A DNA stretch of 64,000 nucleotides from Archivesica marissinica (lineage: Eukaryota > Mollusca > Bivalvia > Venerida > Vesicomyidae), in the NCBI GenBank assembly GCA_014843695.1, contig CM026401.1, forward strand, positions 51,014,430 to 51,078,429, in the 5' to 3' direction. Shown here piece by piece: positions 22,148 to 33,798 of this stretch; the first letter of the stretch is position 1; every line of letters starts with the position of its first letter. The notes beneath the pieces were generated by a model, which was not told the DNA's origin, did no database searches, and saw only the letters and a list, made by a program, of their open reading frames with translations. Made by a program: the position numbers and the translations under genes.

Positions 22148-23329
22148 TCACTGGATCACTCTAAAATTCAATCAGAAATTAAGTTTCAGTTCCATATCCC
22201 AATACATTTAGTACAACTACTAAACTTTGTGGCTGTTTTTAATCATGTTCACGACGCGTTTTATACTGAATATTAAAATTAAAAATGCATTTTGTTGGTT
22301 TTGTGTTGATCTGTTACCAATAACATGAAACTCAAAATACAGTAAACCTGTATTAACGATTATTTAATATTACAACATTAATGGAATTACTACACATATC
22401 CCATCTGCCTTAAAACTATTTTTCGCCTGTGAAAGGTTTCCGCCAAAATATTATCAACGCCGGCTGTCCATACCGTACCGCACCTACTTAATATACAAAC
22501 ATATGTTATTGTCCTGTACCTTGTATGTAAAGTTAATCTGTTGAATATATTTTGTTCTTAATTACATCGCCATCACAAGCACGTGGTAGGCGCGCGCCGG
22601 TCTGACAAAGAGGCTAAAACCAACAACGTACGTTAAATAAACTACAGCTGTGTCAGATATATATACTGATGTACAATAGATAATGATGACGATAAAGTCA
22701 CACTCTGTTACCCACTATAGTCAAAGATCAAGAGCCCATACGTTAAAATATTACCCAAATTACAATCTTCCATACCTACTATACTATACAAAACCCGAGT
22801 TATTTGAGGGAAAGATCGGCAATTTACGGCGGACCAACCAGCTGTCTCATCTGCCGTAACGGAAATTTTGAAATGGTTCAATCAGAAACGGCGGAAGCTA
22901 CAAGCGTATGTCTGTGCATTCACATCTTTGTTGTACATAATACTTATACCATATGGCGCGTGTGACGTTCAACAGGTATTTGATTTACCTGCGCACGATC
23001 AGCTTTCCGATTGATGAACAAAGAAGAGATGAATTCAAATCGTATTCATTTTATCTATTAAGCGACACCACAGGACGGCCAACCAACAGCTTTATATTCA
23101 AAGCAAACCGTTTAACTTGGACCGCATTCATCATTGTATAAATTGGTGGATGCGGGGGGGGGGGGGGTAATACACACACATATAATCTTCTTCTATAGCA
23201 ACAGTAACCCAATTAATTATTAATTATATATATGTTGTATTATGAGTAAACGGTAAAGTTGTTATGAGACCTCTCTTTATGAACATCAGTACTTCCCGAA
23301 TCCTATGCTTGCCAGACGCCATAAATACA
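22148..23329. other. Intergenic sequence, no gene supported
   Basis: No convincing exon. A poly-G run of about 15 lies at 23153-23167. The frame at 22953-23141 (62 codons) shows nothing I recognise. Confidence 0.35.
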
Positions 23330-23440
23330 TAGTTGTAAACATTTTGGAATATGTGTAGTTGTTCAGTTTGTGTTTTGTAATAAAGATGTGATATATCTTT
23401 GATGGAATCCTTCGTATTTCGTTTTCATGTAATAATAATC
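23330..23440 (-). mobile_element. Internal fragment of MITE-F
   Basis: The reverse complement matches the interior of MITE-F copies: GAAAACGAAATACGAAGGAT, then CATCTTTATTACAAAACACA, and CATATTCCAAAATGTTT-like sequence. The termini are absent. Confidence 0.6.
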
Positions 23441-23451
23441 ATATAATGTAG

Positions 23452-23606
23452 GTTAGTCTGGGTTCCAGTCTGTCGATTTTTCACTTTTTAACTTCTGGCA
23501 AAATGACATGATCAGAAACTCAATACGGCCCAATTAATTGTCCATGTGTTAAAATATATTTATTTGACTGACCAGGCAAAATATATCGACGCTGGTTCCC
23601 AGGCTA
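23452..23606. mobile_element. AGCCTGGG-type MITE, complete
   Basis: About 155 bp with imperfect inverted termini: AGTCTGGGTTCCAGTCTGTC on the left and CGACGCTGGTTCCCAGGCT on the right, flanked by TTA and TAA. There is no coding capacity. The terminus family (AGCCTGGG) is shared with copies at 22.0, 57.1 and 57.8 kb. Confidence 0.7.
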
Positions 23607-25223
23607 AATATAGATCTTATTAATCCTTTTATTACATCCATATGAAGAGCACAAGTGAACATACATAATATACAATTACACGTTTTACATGGACACATAT
23701 AAACATACATATATACAAAGTAGTACACGTGTACAATAATGGTCATAAGAACGGACATAACCATGCAGCTATTAATTAGTGTATACCGATCATCATAACT
23801 TGCCGAAACGAAATGCAAGGGAAAGAGATGATGGTAACACACACAAAAGCGATATGTACAAGTGTTTATAACCAGAACACCTTTCTTCAGTAGAGAAAAT
23901 GGTCCAGGTGCCTAAAAGCAACACAATAGTATGTAAAAAGAAGCAAACATGTTTAGATTACTGACTTACAACAACCTTACGTTTGAAGCATTTGCCAGAA
24001 TGCCTTAAAACATGTTATCATAAGTGTTTCGCTTGCGGTGTCGGGAAGTTCATGTGTCTCCAGTCCTGCAAGCATATCATATATCTGTGTTTCAGGTTGT
24101 TGTTTGATCAAATCAATGTATGTCTTAATACCAGTCACACAACTTATGTTCTGCCATAAGCACTTTCTTAATTTATCCTGAGATGTACACAATAACAGCT
24201 TATGAACAACTAAGAATTACCAGATAGTACAAGGAGCTACATGCTGATATAGTACCTTTTTCGGAATCAATTCCATATACTTTCCGTTTAAGAATATATT
24301 TCCATTGATATTTCGATGGAAAGTATGCAGTTTCAAGAAAGATATCTACATAATGCATGAGATCATACTTTCTAAGTAATCCAAGCACATCAAGAATAAA
24401 TCCAAGGCTTTGTCTTTCAATGCAAGATTTATAGCGTACCAACCTGTTTATAAAGATACGTTTCGAGAGGTATTGGCAGGGGAGTCGGGCAAGTTGACCC
24501 AGAAACTGGAGTTTCTTGTAATTTATTTCTGTTTCAATCGGAACAAGGCCCAGACAGCTGAGTGATGCCTGATTATTAGTGAACAACGGTATGCGTTGGA
24601 TATATTTTATGCAAAATCTATGGGCTCGTTCGATTTCAAGGATATTGTCGGATGTAAGATAGCTCCACAGTTCACACCCGTATAGGGATGTCGGCAAGAC
24701 TACTGTCCTATACAGTTTTGTGAGACTGAATATGTTTAGGTTCCCAGGTCCAACACCACTATTGGAAATGTTAAGTAGGGTACCACGGAGTTTGATACTT
24801 GCCGAGTGAATATTGTCATTTAATGAGCAGTACTTGTTACATAGAATCCCCAGATGAGTATATTGGATGTCTTCAGTGATAGTTTGATCACCATGTTTCC
24901 ATAACCTATCAGATTGATCAAACTCAAGCTTTGTTTCATTGTACACAACGACAGAGCATTTCTTGGCATTGTATTCAAACCTCCATTTTAATTAATATTC
25001 ATAACATATTTGTAACATCTGATCTAGTCCGTACTTGGACATGGAGAATAGAATCATGTCATCAGCAACTGTGGGACTACAAATGTTAAAATTATATACA
25101 CAAAAGCCTAGCTTAGAGTTTTCTAATTCCTGTATTAGGCCATTTATGTAAAGTAAAAAAGGAGAGGGGAACCTAGCGGGGAACCACTCCGATGTGAATG
25201 ACTGATTGCGGACACAACTATTC

Positions 25224-25481
25224 TGTGTGTGTTTTACGTTTATTTATCATCGCTACCGGTTGCCCATATGAGCGCCGCCTCCTGAAGAGATTAGTCATTT
25301 TAGATTTGTGGAAGATAGTGCAATGATACAGACAGAGACCTCTGGTTCTTTTACGTGCACGGTGTAAAGCACCGACACGAGACCTCGGTTTAACGTCCCA
25401 TCTGAAAGACTGTTAATTTTATTAAGGTCAGACGGGGAATGGAACCTGCGATCCCTGGATTACCAGTCCAGCGTGTTACCT
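25224..25481 (-). mobile_element. SINE-A inserted in the LINE
   Basis: Family A in reverse, flanked by the 10-base target duplication ACAACTATTC at 25214-25223 and 25482-25491. It lacks the outermost head and separates RT motif A from the ADD motif of the LINE. Confidence 0.85.
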
Positions 25482-25763
25482 ACAACTATTCATGTTACTA
25501 TAGAGGGATACAAAGGATTTGAATGTGAGATGGTCTAGCCCACACGCCTCTAGTTTATAAATTAGGCCATTATGCCAGACACGGTCAAATGCCTGGCAAC
25601 AATCTAAGTAACAAATGAAGGCCTTGCTGTGGTGCTCTTTTGCAAATGATATTGACTCCATTAAGGAAAACGATGTCATTATACAACCTAGTTGTTGTTG
25701 GAAGCCACCTTGCTGAGGACTTAGATCTTTCAGGATATCATCCCATGCACGCGTTAAAAGAAC

Positions 25764-26061
25764 GTGTGTGTGTGTGTTTTACGTTTATTTATCGTCGCTA
25801 CCGGTTGCCCATATGAGCGACGCCTCCTGAAGAGATTAGTAATTTTAGATTTTGGAGGATAGTGCAATGATACAGACAGAGACACATTACAGAGTCTTCT
25901 CTGGTTCTTTTACGTGCACGGTGTAAAGCACCGACACGGGACCTCGGTTTAACGTCCCATCTGAAAGACTGTTAATTTTATTAGGGTCAGACGGGGGATC
26001 GAACCTGCGATCCCTGGATTACCAGTCCAGTGTTTTACCACTGGGCTACAGATCCGTCTGT
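25764..26061 (-). mobile_element. SINE-A inserted in the LINE, full length
   Basis: Complete family A copy with an intact tRNA-like head ending ACTACAGATCCGTCTG-like on plus. The 11-base target duplication GTTAAAAGAAC is at 25753-25763 and 26062-26072. It splits the N-terminal RT region. Confidence 0.9.
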
Positions 26062-27812
26062 GTTAAAAGAACACTTTCATACAACTTTAATATTGTAGAG
26101 GTCAGTGTAATAATGGGTAATTATGTGAATCATGTTTACTTTTACGACCGCCCTTGTGAAGAGTCACAATTACGCCCCGGTTCATGTCTGGGGGTACATA
26201 ACTAAAGTTTAGCATTGCCGAGTACAGACGTGCTAGAACTAATATTAAGGTGCTACCACCATGAATCAAATGCTCATAGAAAACATTATCATAACCGGGC
26301 ATTTTACCCTTTTTGCATTTTCGCAATAAGTCGGCTAAAAGATCTGGCGAAATTGACGTATTAAGATATACATTGCTTGTGGCATTATTTATAGGGGGCT
26401 GTAAGCTATGGACCATTTCATCAACAGTATTTTCCATACAGAATTGTAATTCGCATTTTCGTCAGGAGTTTATATGTCTGCGAAATATTGTTTCCACTGG
26501 TCTGTGATGGATAACGCATCGCGGTACATGACATTGCCAAACTTAATTTCACAGCCAGCTTTATTGCAACCTTTGCGTATCCTATTAATTACGCGCCAAA
26601 ATTGCTTCTGGTCAACTTCACCAAGTGTATCTAGTTCATCGTCTTGATCCCGCATGAACGTTTCGACAATACGTCTATACGTGCGTCTAAATTCGCGTTT
26701 TGCGTCTTTACAATTGCAGTAAGATTGGCTAAAGCCACGCGGATTTCCTTCACAGACAACCATATATGACGTAAACGACTTATATGTTTGCGCTGAAGTT
26801 TTGAGTCCAGTAAGGCTTTAACAAATGCTTAAATGTTCGTTTACGTATAGATGCTGCCGATGCTTCCGGAACAGCAGTAACGATGTTGGTGTATATGCTG
26901 TCGATATCATTCGGCGATGAGATCGGTTGAAATCTATCCCTCAGCAGGCACTCTGACTGGCTCAATGTATTTTCATAGCAATTATACTCAGCCTCAGAGA
27001 CCTTATTCCAGTTAATACGGTTTGTACCACAGTAACCATTAGCATACATAATAATAGGACAACACAGACTGCACACAACTGGTCGATGGTTAGAAACATT
27101 TAGACAGTGATCGTCGATGAGCTCGCAATATTTAATGCAATCCAATGTTTCAATTGGCACGCAAATATGGTCGATCAAACTTTCTGATTGACCATCGTAT
27201 GACACAACAGTTGAGTTAGTTTCCATACATAAGGGTAAAGTATCTATTGCCACAAATTTTCAAAAATTAGAGAAATAAATGTCTCTGTACGGGTGCATCG
27301 ACTGTTGAACAACTTTCGAGTTGAAGTCACCTAAAAAGATAACTGTACCATGCTCTGAATACATATAATACATACAATAACATATAAATTGTCTATATAT
27401 TCCCTAAAATATGCAATCGAGTGATTACTGCATGGTAGATACACCTGAAAACTAAACATAAAGTTATCAGGCGATATTTGCACCTGTATGCTTACAATGC
27501 GGTCATCAGTAAGAGACAAGGGCGTGATGATCTGGTCAAGTTTTATGTGCCAGAGAAGGGCAACTCCACCTTTCCCAAATGCTCTGTTGGTAGTTAGCGA
27601 ACAGTCATTGTCTACAGATGCTACACATATATAATGAGTATCTATTGTGTTAATAATATTTAAGTTTTTCTCTAGTAACCAGTGTTCAGAAATACCACAC
27701 ACGTCAATAGTTTGGCTATGTAATATATCACAGAGATATGAGCTACTGGACATTAGTCCCGTGACATTCCAGGTAAGTATATTTATGTGATCCATTGTAA
27801 TCATCACAGTGC

Positions 27813-27945
27813 CATTAAAGCGACACTATATCGGTGAAAACACAAATGTCTGCAGAATGTTATTTCCTATTATATGTATAATTCTTCTTCCCAGTATTTC
27901 AACAAATAAACAAGCGTCGTATACGCGGTTTGTTGACATAAACAA
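27813..27945 (+). repeat. Dispersed repeat, AAGCGACACTA type
   Basis: Shares ATTAAAGCGACACTA, TCTGCAGAATG, TATTTCCTAT and the AAATAAACAA...CGTCGTA order with 58577-58706. It sits just upstream of the LINE start, so it could be a separate element or a flank. Confidence 0.5.
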
Positions 27946-28324
27946 AATAATGTAAATAGGGTCGACATTCATGCGCAATACAACTCGTGTATCTTGAATA
28001 ACACGATTTATCGAACAGATTTACCGTTATATATCATAGTCTGCCTATGCATATTTATTTGTAGACTAATCTTAGTTAAATTATCTCTAACCGAAAGTAT
28101 CACGCGTTTAGTATTGACTCCAATGACAAACAAACGTCATTTCAGGAACGTGGATGACCGTTATATGAAATCCTACTTTCACTTTTGAAAGTTTGTAGAC
28201 CACAAAAACACTGTTTATTGATTCATTCGATGTTAGTGTTCGAATGTATTCAGAAGAGTTTGTAGTAGCAATGCATTTATACGTGAAAACATGCATTTTA
28301 TTTGCTTTTTGCAATGTAATATCG

Positions 28325-28500
28325 CTTCTTCTTCTTTAAGTGTATTTATCGTCGCTACCTGTTGCCCATTTGAGCGACGGGCAGTTTACCTAACAACACG
28401 TTCCATTGGCATGCGCCAGCGGTTAACCAGTACTTGGTGCACCATCCTCCGTACTAAATTGCCAACTTTTTCATATAAATGTGACATAGCCTGCTTTTTT
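28325..28500 (-). mobile_element. SINE chimera: SINE-A tail joined to SINE-D
   Basis: Bases 28340-28378 match the SINE-A tail (TTTATCGTCGCTACC, TTGAGCGACG). From GGGCAGTTTACCTAACAACA onward the sequence matches SINE-D at 58205-58323. The two families are joined with no gap. Confidence 0.6.
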
Positions 28501-28612
28501 GGTGTTTGCATTTCCATGTTATAATTTATATGTGTGTATAAAAATATATTTCAAAGAGCAATAAAATATGATTAAATCAATAACTTACAAACGTTTTGTA
28601 ATTGTTCTCTCA

Positions 28613-29125
28613 GCTGTCCCATTAGCGCAGTGGTTAGCGCGCTCGCTTCTCACCAATACAACCTGGGTTCGATCCTCGACCGGGAAGTATGTGAGCTGGT
28701 ACGGTGCTGGTCGCCAGATCGGACATGTGGGTTTTCTCCGGGTACTCCGGTTTCTTCCCACACGAATGACCACATTTACGCATTCATCCGCGTGTGTTTT
28801 TACGTTTATTTATCGTCGCTACCGGTTGCCCATATGAGCGACGCCTCCAGAAGAGATTAATTATTTTAGATTTTGGAGGATAGTGCAATGATACAGACAG
28901 AGACCCATTCCATTCCTCTCCTCTGGTTCGCTTACGTGCACGGTGTAAAGCACCGACACGAGACACATTCATCCGCGATGCTGATTGAGCTTATTTACCC
29001 TCGCCTCCGGCGAACCATATGGGCACATTCATCCGAGCCAACGAGAGTGATTAATATAGTAAGTTGTTACAACTTGCGTCGCAATCGCTTATCAATCGCT
29101 TCGCAATCGTTGTAAAACAAATAAA
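28613..29125 (+). mobile_element. SINE-B copy split by a SINE-A
   Basis: The tRNA-like head starts GCTGTCCCATTAGCGCAGTG, and the body includes GGTTTTCTCCGGGTACTCCG. It is interrupted at 28793-28965 and resumes with CATTCATCCGCG. The tail carries AACGAGAGTGATTAATATA and extra duplicated CGCTTATCAATCGCTTCGCAA segments. Confidence 0.8.
28793..28965 (-). mobile_element. SINE-A nested in SINE-B
   Basis: 5'-truncated family A copy. The 12-base target duplication CATTCATCCGCG lies at 28781-28792 and 28966-28977. It inserted after the SINE-B. Confidence 0.85.
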
Positions 29126-29383
29126 ATATAAACTGCATTATTCTCTATGTTTTGCTGCTGTTACCTGTCAATCATATAATAGACATGTCTTAAAGTGGTA
29201 TTTTAAATACAATATAAATATGTTTAAAGCAATCCTATATTATATATAGTGTTTAAAGAAAAGGGACGTAATTACTGATAACTTTTGCTCAAGCGAAATA
29301 TAATACTATATGGATAGTGCCCCTTGTATTTGTATATGCAAGCTTCCATTGGGGCAATGTGACATTGTGAGTGATTAATATAG

Positions 29384-29475
29384 AGATAGATAGATAGATT
29401 TCTTTATTTATAGAGGGTGACCTAATTAGTTTTGAACTAATCCTCCTTAGGGCCCTCTTCAATTTGTTAACACTA
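29384..29475 (+). mobile_element. Dispersed repeat E, second copy
   Basis: Matches 7690-7790. A GATA microsatellite precedes it. It appears inserted in a SINE-B/C tail: GTGAGTGATTAATATA is on the left and AAGTTGTTAAAGCTTGCTTC on the right. Confidence 0.5.
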
Positions 29476-29550
29476 AGTTGTTAAAGCTTGCTTCGTAATC
29501 GTTGTAATGTTTTACTCACTAACACATAGCATAAAACCACAACTGCCACA

Positions 29551-29664
29551 CAGACGGATATGTAGTCCAGTGGTTAACACGCTGGACTGGTAATCCAGGG
29601 ATCGCAGGTTCGATCCCCCGTCTGACCTTAATTTCAACTGGGACGTTAAACCGAGGTCTCGTGT
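29551..29664 (+). mobile_element. SINE-A head fragment
   Basis: Intact tRNA-like head from CAGACGGATATGTAGTCCAG to CCGTCTGACC, then the GGGACGTTAAACCGAGGTCT segment. The rest is missing. It abuts a SINE-B in reverse. Confidence 0.85.
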
Positions 29665-29888
29665 TGCGAAGCAAGTTCTTACAACTTATATTAATCACTC
29701 TCGTTGTCGCGGATGAAAGCGTATATGTGGTAATTCGTGTGGGAGGAAACCGGAGTACCCTGAGAAAACCCACTTGTCCGATCTGGTGACCACCGTACCA
29801 TCTCACATACTTCCCGGTCCTAGAATCGAACCCGGGTTGCATTGGTGGGAAGCGAGTGCGCTAACCACTGCGCTAATCGGACAGACTT
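29665..29888 (-). mobile_element. SINE-B copy, full length
   Basis: Tail on the left (TTATATTAATCACTCTCGTT), head on the right ending CACTGCGCTAATCGGACAGA. It directly abuts the truncated SINE-A. Confidence 0.85.
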
Positions 29889-30078
29889 GAGGGAGAGAGA
29901 AGTGGCAACACTAATTAAATCCCTCCTTACGCCCTTAAGCTTTAATTATGAATGTGACATTTAAACGTGTTTACAAGCACGTACGTAGTGCATGTTGCGA
30001 GTATTTATTATTATTTATCTTCCGGTTGCCCACATGAACCACGCCTCCTGAAGAGATTCGTCATACTGCGTTATATAT

Positions 30079-30462
30079 ACTAGAGGACATAGAAAACGCA
30101 CGCCTACAGTACTAGTATATGAGTGTTCTTACATGAAAACGAAATACGAAGGATTTCACATCTTTATTACAAAACACAAACTGAACAACTTTAAGAAAAT
30201 GCATACAGTCAAACCTGTCTCAAGCAGCAACCAAGGGAGTCACAGACAATGTGGCTGCTTAGCACAGGTGGCTGCTTAATAGAGGTCAAATTTATAGTAA
30301 AACAACATATAGGGAATCTTGACGCTGGCTGCTTAATTCAGGTTGGCTGCTTAATGGAGATGACCACTAGCACAGGTTTGACTGTATATGTATTTATATA
30401 GTTATTGTTTTTCATGTAAAAACACACTTATCCGAAGTGTGCGTTTTCTATGTCCTCTAGTA
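30079..30462. mobile_element. MITE-F with a nested Tc1/mariner-type MITE
   Basis: Left terminus TAGAGGACATAGAAAACGCA; right terminus is its complement, TGCGTTTTCTATGTCCTCTA. Inside is GAAAACGAAATACGAAGGAT. The element is interrupted at 30206-30384 by another MITE. Another copy is at 57926-58135. Its right terminus is the unit of the adjacent tandem array. Confidence 0.8.
30206..30384. mobile_element. MITE-2, Tc1/mariner type
   Basis: 179 bp with inverted ends CAGTCAAACCTGT and ACAGGTTTGACTG, flanked on both sides by TA. Repeated GGCTGCTTA motifs lie inside. The TA duplication and terminus suggest mobilisation by a Tc1/mariner-type transposase. Confidence 0.8.
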
Positions 30463-30579
30463 TACTTATCCGAAGTGTGTGTGTTCTATGTCCTCTAGTA
30501 TACTTATCCGAAGTGTGTGTGTTCTATGTCCTCTAGTATACTTATCCGAAGTGTGCGTTTTCTAAGTCATCTAGTATAC
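30427..30579. repeat. 38-bp array from the MITE-F end, 4 copies
   Basis: The unit is CTTATCCGAAGTGTGCGTTT then TCTATGTCCTCTAGTATA. The first copy is the actual right end of MITE-F; the next three are tandem duplicates, and the last carries TAAGTCATCTAG changes. Confidence 0.9.
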
Positions 30580-31582
30580 CCTCGAGTTTCAGGTTTCCGT
30601 TATCATAAGAAATGATCGGCATTCAACAAAACGAATCTTTAAACTACATAGTTTCTAAATGTATGATGTAAATAAAGTAACGTTCCTCTTTTATTCCAAA
30701 GAATTAGAAATGAATATGACTACGTAAATAACAACGGGCGCTATCATTTTTACCATGACCCGAAACCGACATCTGTGGTGACTGGTACCGGAGTTTTCGT
30801 GACCTTTCAGAAAATCAATTTTGTGTAACATCGAATGGGTGTAAATATAAAACGAACACGTTTTATGCAGCATAATGATCATTTCTATTATTTTGATGAA
30901 TATTTCTTTTCACAGTGAACACTTTCACAGTTTAACAAGCATTTTCACATGTGGACACCTGAATTCATCACCTAATCTTGTAAACCTGACTTTTGAACAG
31001 TAAATGAGGTGGATCTAATGGTCACACCGTGCCCATTTGTAAGGGCTGTTGATGAATAGTGCCTGTACTTTCGCTTTGTAGGTGGTGGACTGCCATAAAC
31101 CTAAAACAAAATTAAATACTACTCCTTTAAGTACACTACACTACAGGACACATCGTTTAGTTGACGATGACAGTAACACTGTATGGACCTCAAAACAATA
31201 TAAGAGAAGTCTCCAAAACGAACTCCCTTACACTAATTAAAATTGTAACCCAGTCTATATTGACCTTCACAGTAAATGACAGGTAGGTAAACCAATCAGA
31301 AGAAGCAAAACAAACTGGAAATGGTCAATATTTTGCAGTAAATCAAATGGACAAATGTTGATGCAATATTGCATTATGAAAGATAGCATGTTCTATACCA
31401 ATGCAAGGAAAATAACCGATTACTTACGCCTACAACGATTATACGGCGCATTGTTGTTGCCAAATGTGGAAAATGACCGTTGACACTATCTATTCCTGAT
31501 TGGTGACGTCAGAAAACACCGATCGCGCGCAGTATTGTAAATACTTACGGAGTAACGAAAACGAAGGTATCACGATTTGAGG
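30580..31582. mobile_element. About 1 kb insert splitting the 38-bp array
   Basis: Unique sequence lies between two parts of the same array. It begins CCTCGAGTTTCAGG and ends CACGATTTGAGG, weakly inverted (CCTCGA and TTGAGG), with TATA or ATAC at both junctions. No transposase frame. It could be a non-autonomous DNA transposon, or two arrays may have grown independently. Confidence 0.35.
31485..31530. promoter_or_regulatory. CCAAT plus CRE cluster, tentative
   Basis: GATTGGTGACGTCAG places an inverted CCAAT box next to a perfect TGACGTCA site, followed by CGATCGCGCGCAG. This looks like a promoter core, but no transcript or exon is visible nearby. Confidence 0.25.
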
Positions 31583-32158
31583 ATACTTATCCGAAGTGTG
31601 CGTTTTCTATGTCCTCTAGTATACTTATCCGAAGTGTGCGTTTTCTATGTCCTCTAGTATACTTATCCGAAGTGTGCGTTTTCTATGTCCTCTAGTATAC
31701 TTATCCGAAGTGTGCGTTTTCTATGTCCTCTAGTATACTTATCCGAAGTGTGCGTTTTCTATGTCCTCTAGTATACTTATCCGAAATGTGCGTTTTCTAT
31801 GTCCTCTAGTATACTTATCCGAATGTGCGTTTTCTATGTCCTCTAGTATACTTATCCGAATGTGCGTTTCTATGTCCTCTAGTATACTTATCCGAAGTGT
31901 ATGTTTTCTATGTCCTCTAGTATACTTATCCGAAGTGGCGTTTCTATGTCCTCTAGTATACTTATCCGAAGTGTGCGTTTTCTATGTCCTCTAGTATACT
32001 TATCCGAAGTGTGCGTTTTCTATGTCCTCTAGTATACTTATCCGAAGTGTGCGTTTTCTATGTCCTCTAGTATACTTATCCGAAGTGTGCGTTTTCTATG
32101 TCCTCTAGTATACTTATCCGAAGTGTGCGTTTTCTATGTCCTCTAGTATACTTATCCT
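31583..32158. repeat. 38-bp array from the MITE-F end, about 15 copies
   Basis: Same unit as 30427-30579. Copies near 31820-31940 have one-base deletions in GAAGTGTGCG or CGTTTTC. The array ends at CTTATCC. The SSSILIR-type frame across it is an artefact. Confidence 0.95.
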
Positions 32159-32848
32159 ATTCTAAAGGATAGAGAGCCCCATTCCGAATGCGCATCTGGT
32201 TCTAATACATGACATATACACGAGACATCGGTTTCCATGGGAGACATTGGTTAGTTACTGACCACCGAATCCTCGTTAAGCAGGATATGTCTTTTTAATT
32301 GGATTCCTCTGTTTTCATCGTGGTTTCATTTGAACCACATGTTATCAATGTACATCCATATTCTCACCTAATAATTATTAAATTAGAAACCATCGATATA
32401 TATCCTACAGTATATCCATATATAATTTACTGTTACAATTTGTTGTCAATTAGCTAACATGAGTTGGATAACTCACATATATCGTACCGCAACATCTGGT
32501 TAGGAAACAACAATAAAAACAAAGATTTCCAAAGTGCATGCAACCATTTTCACAATAAGAATAACACAATTTGCAATGAAAGACAACTCTAATTTTATAT
32601 TACCTCCCTTGGTAGATAAAGTCTGATTTATTCCTAAATGTGAATAGGACTTTTAGTTCGAATCCTTTGTTTTTACTGTTGTTACCTTAACCAGATGTTG
32701 CGGTATGATAAATGTGATTATTATCAACATCGTGTTAATTAACTGATAACATTGTTGTACAAATAAGTACCCATTGCATATACTGTAGGAGATCTGTCGA
32801 AATGTAGTAATTTAATACACATGCGAAGCGATAGTGGAATCAAATTAT
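32159..32848. repeat. Complex dispersed repeat with 50-bp inverted copies
   Basis: The block CCGCAACATCTGGTTAGGAA followed by ACAACAATAAAAACAAAG (32490-32527) recurs inverted at 32665-32703 and direct at 33239-33277. A CCCTTGGTAGATAAAGTC segment also recurs inverted near 33330. No protein is encoded. Confidence 0.5.
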
Positions 32849-33055
32849 TAGCATGTTGTGCAAAGGAAGCAATGATAAAAACAGAGGAAAACACTTAATA
32901 GGACCTATCTACTTTTAGGGAGTATTCAAGGGCAGTAACTATAGAATAAAATTGCTAGCATGTTGTGCAAAGGAAACAACGATAAAAACAGAGGAAAACA
33001 CTTAATAGGACCTACCTACTTTTAGGGAGTATTCAGCGGCAGTAACTGACCGATG
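32849..33055 (+). repeat. 107-bp tandem duplication
   Basis: Two copies beginning TAGCATGTTGTGCAAAGGAA, each including AACAGAGGAAAACACTTAAT and TACTTTTAGGGAGTATTCA. They differ at a few bases. Confidence 0.8.
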
Positions 33056-33468
33056 TCTCTCATTACATATCACAATTTCAGTACAGTACAGTTTTTGAAC
33101 ATACATAAATCATGGCAAAGTCCACTTATATATACATGTATATGTAACATTTTCAAAGTGCAAACGGATTTGGCTATGCAAGTTTTGTCAACATGAGCAA
33201 CAGTCACCGGATTCCAACTAAAAGGAATACTCGGCATAACGCAACATCATGTTATGGAACAACAGTAAAAACAAAGGATTCCAACAGAAAGGACAATATA
33301 CATTTCGGGATAAATCGGACTTTATCTGCCAAGGGAGATAATAGAAATCCAAACAATGATTCAATGACCGCGATATCAGCAATATTAGTAGCTGGGGATC
33401 GAACCTGCGGCTCCGGGACTCTTAGACCTAAACATGGCAGCAACTCAATTTGATAGGTATTTATTTAA
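33056..33468 (-). mobile_element. Repeat with tRNA-like head fragment
   Basis: Near 33390-33420 the minus strand reads GCAGGTTCGATCCCC, a B-box-like T arm. Next to it lie the same AACAACAGTAAAAACAAAGG segments as in the preceding repeat. This suggests a further tRNA-derived SINE family, poorly preserved. Confidence 0.4.
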
Positions 33469-33689
33469 CCCATTCAACACCAAGTAACTCACATGGACTG
33501 GTCCATGATATTCATAAACCAATAAATGAATCAGAAAATCTCATTTGGACAAGTTCATTTATCAAAATGGGTAATTATGTCTAAAAATAGTCATATCACT
33601 GGCAAAAAGTGCAGATCCTGATGAGACGGCTCGTCACCTGGATCTACACTTTGTGTAAGCCTATTTAGAGGTATGTGGTGTTGAATGGG
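33469..33689. mobile_element. piggyBac-type MITE, 221 bp
   Basis: Perfect inverted ends CCCATTCAACACCA and TGGTGTTGAATGGG, flanked by TTAA at 33465-33468 and 33690-33693. TTAA duplication with CCC/GGG ends is the piggyBac hallmark. No transposase frame is present. The interior includes a second inverted pair around GAGACGGCTCGTC. Confidence 0.85.
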
Positions 33690-33798
33690 TTAAACATATT
33701 TATTCTGTTCAAATACATGTACATGAAGTATAAAAAAGTATGTATATAGTATAAAACGCAATTGTCAACAGTAGGGTTCAAAAATGTGGTAATCCTTA

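Larger units (their letters stand above)
23977..27807 (-). pseudogene. Decayed LINE (non-LTR retrotransposon)
   Basis: Minus strand, broken into several frames. The endonuclease domain starts at 27807-27331 with ILTWNVTGL and continues at 27253-26780, ending in SNHRPVV. The RT region starts at 26437 with GKMPGYDN, then LHKGG and NYPL. Motif A, LDCCQAFDRVWHNGL, lies in 25679-25476. The ADD catalytic motif (TVADDMIL) is near 25065. The C-terminal part continues in 24946-24200 (LYGCELW, LGLVPIETE) and 24192-23977. Two SINE-A insertions and several stops or frameshifts break it. It belongs to the endonuclease-bearing LINEs of the Jockey/CR1/L2 sort; I cannot fix the clade. Confidence 0.8.

Noticed and set aside
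28568..28860. 76-89 codon frames
   Set aside because: They lie wholly in SINE-B and SINE-A sequence.
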